DNA from: Streptomyces lilacinus
Lineage (GTDB): Bacteria; Actinomycetota; Actinomycetes; Streptomycetales; Streptomycetaceae
Direction: 5' to 3'
Assembly (NCBI GenBank): GCA_000715685.1
Contig: KL569428.1
Location: 33,289 to 38,926, forward strand
Length of the DNA: 5,638 nt
Shown here: in pieces, positions 4,820 through 5,638 of the stretch
How the letters are laid out: each line of letters starts with the position of its first letter
Numbering within the stretch: position 1 is the stretch's first letter
Made by a program: the position numbers and the translations under genes
The notes under the pieces: model-generated
What the model was told of the DNA's origin: nothing
The model's database searches: none
What the model saw: only the letters and a program-made list of their open reading frames with translations

Positions 4820-5619
4820 GCCCATGCCGTCGCCTCCCCGGTCGCCGGCGGGCCCTGCTCCCCGAGCCGCTCCTCCCACCAGCGCCGGCCGCTCTCGGGC
4901 AGGGCGGACAGCGGGTCGTAGAAGGGGAAGCGACGGGTCAGGGCATCGGGGTCGTCGAGTTCGACCGGGGTGCGGTAGTTCTTCGTCCAGTACGAGATGC
5001 CGCGTTCCCTGTCGTACGCGACGGCCTGGTGCACCCAGCGCTTGCCGACGTAGGGCACGTCGCAGACGATGCGCGGCGTGGCGTAGCCCGGCAGATAGCC
5101 CATGATCGCGTGCTGGAGGTCCTGCGCCTCGCCGAGCGTGGTCCGCCAGTGCTCGGCGCCGGGGACCATGTCGCACATGTAGAAGTAGTACGGAACGATG
5201 CCGGCCTCGCCGTGGAGCGCGAAGCACAGGTCGAGCAGGGCGTCGGCGGTGTCGTTGACCGACCGCATCAGGACGCCCTGGTTGCGCACGTCCCGGACGC
5301 CCGCGCCCAGCAGCGCCCGGGTGGCCTCGGCCACCAGTGGGGTGACGGACCGCACGTGGTTGGCGTGCGTGTGCACCGCCAGGTGCACGCCCCGGCGGGC
5401 GGCGGCCCCGGCGACCCGGGCCATGCCCTCCACGACGTCGGGCCGCAGCCAGTGCTGGGGCAGTCCGACCAGGGCCTTGGTGGCCAGCCTGATGTCACGG
5501 ACGGTCTCGATCTCCAACAGGCGGGTCAGGAAGGACTCCAGGTGCGGCCAGGGCAGATTGGCCACGTCCCCGCCGGAGACCACCACGTCCCGGACGTGCG
5601 GCGAGCGGCGCAGGTGCCG
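4810..5619 (-). CDS. kamA: KamA-family radical SAM aminomutase (probable lysine 2,3-aminomutase), C-terminal part; 5' end cut off by the contig end
   Basis: About 269 genuine residues; the stop TAG is at 4812-4810. The frame stays open into the adapter, but anything beyond 5619 is not genomic, so the apparent GTG start at 5634 is false. Visible family motifs are VVVSGGD (SAM-binding, SGGD at 5577-5566), HTHANHVRSVTP, RNQGVLMRSVND, PYYFYMCD followed by GAEHWRT, and TPRIVCDVPYVGKRW. Lys at 5043-5041 should be the PLP Schiff-base lysine. The Asp codons at 5172-5170 and 5061-5059 align with the two aspartates (293 and 330 in the clostridial enzyme) that bind the side-chain amine of lysine, so lysine or arginine is favoured over glutamate. 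The CxxxCxxC cluster motif should lie about 30 residues before the break and is missing from the window. Lysine 2,3-aminomutase makes beta-lysine with PLP, SAM and a [4Fe-4S] cluster. VioP does this for viomycin, and the Vph-like neighbour supports a similar role here. Confidence 0.85.
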   Translation of the reverse strand, partial: RHLRRSPHVRDVVVSGGDVANLPWPHLESFLTRLLEIETVRDIRLATKALVGLPQHWLRPDVVEGMARVAGAAARRGVHLAVHTHANHVRSVTPLVAEATRALLGAGVRDVRNQGVLMRSVNDTADALLDLCFALHGEAGIVPYYFYMCDMVPGAEHWRTTLGEAQDLQHAIMGYLPGYATPRIVCDVPYVGKRWVHQAVAYDRERGISYWTKNYRTPVELDDPDALTRRFPFYDPLSALPESGRRWWEERLGEQGPPATGEATAWAQR

Positions 5620-5638
5620 CTGTCTCTTATACACATCT
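5620..5638. other. Tn5/Nextera mosaic-end adapter, sequencing artefact
   Basis: The terminal 19 bases are exactly CTGTCTCTTATACACATCT, the reverse complement of the Tn5 mosaic end AGATGTGTATAAGAGACAG used in Nextera libraries. The low-GC string sits at the very end of a high-GC contig and translates to the familiar artefact peptide (V/M)YKRQ at the start of the aminomutase frame. It is untrimmed adapter, not a natural transposon end. Confidence 0.97.

Noticed and set aside
3308..5227. Minus-strand frames at 3308-4225, 3853-4737 and 4442-5227
   Set aside because: Antisense shadows of the PNPOx-like, vph-like and aminomutase genes; low-complexity translations.
5620..5638. Natural Tn5/IS50 end or insertion site
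   Set aside because: Only the exact 19-bp hyperactive mosaic end used in library kits is present, at the contig terminus. No transposase or target duplication is seen.

Overview
The window is high-GC DNA with G/C-biased third codon positions, GTG starts, AGGAG-type ribosome binding sites and typical actinobacterial gene families. It most likely comes from Streptomyces or a close relative. The right end is not genomic: the last 19 bases (5620-5638) are the Tn5/Nextera mosaic end, so this is a contig end with untrimmed sequencing adapter. True genomic sequence stops at 5619.

Layout. (1) 1-1529, minus strand: the N-terminal ~509 residues of a large ATP-binding LuxR-type (LAL) regulator. It runs off the left edge, so it has no stop in the window. 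It contains two rare TTA leucine codons. (2) 1530-1992: a divergent intergenic and leader region of about 460 bases, rich in dyads. It holds a cluster of overlapping inverted repeats (1630-1668), a candidate sigma70-type promoter (1762-1789), a long stem-loop (1790-1841), a possible 35-codon leader ORF built around a tandem 15-bp repeat, and a hairpin over the ribosome binding site and start of the next gene. (3) 1993-3240 and 3281-3898, plus strand: a flavohemoglobin (globin + FAD + NAD domains) and a PNPOx-like flavin-binding protein, 40 bp apart and very probably one operon for nitric oxide or redox stress. (4) 3962-4819, plus strand: an APH-family kinase that I recognise as a close relative of viomycin phosphotransferase (Vph). 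(5) 4810-5619, minus strand: the C-terminal ~270 residues of a KamA-family radical SAM aminomutase. It converges on the vph-like gene and overlaps it by 10 nt.

How the genes fit together. Lysine 2,3-aminomutase makes beta-lysine, a building block of viomycin and capreomycin (tuberactinomycins). Vph-type kinases inactivate these antibiotics and serve as self-resistance. A Vph homologue tail-to-tail with a lysine-type KamA suggests that the right part of the window is the edge of a tuberactinomycin-like (or other beta-lysine peptide) biosynthetic cluster. The TTA-containing LAL gene could be a developmentally timed regulator of the neighbourhood, and the flavohemoglobin/PNPOx pair may lie at or outside the cluster boundary. 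The gene family calls rest on visible motifs. The cluster assignment is inference, because the rest of the locus is not in the window.
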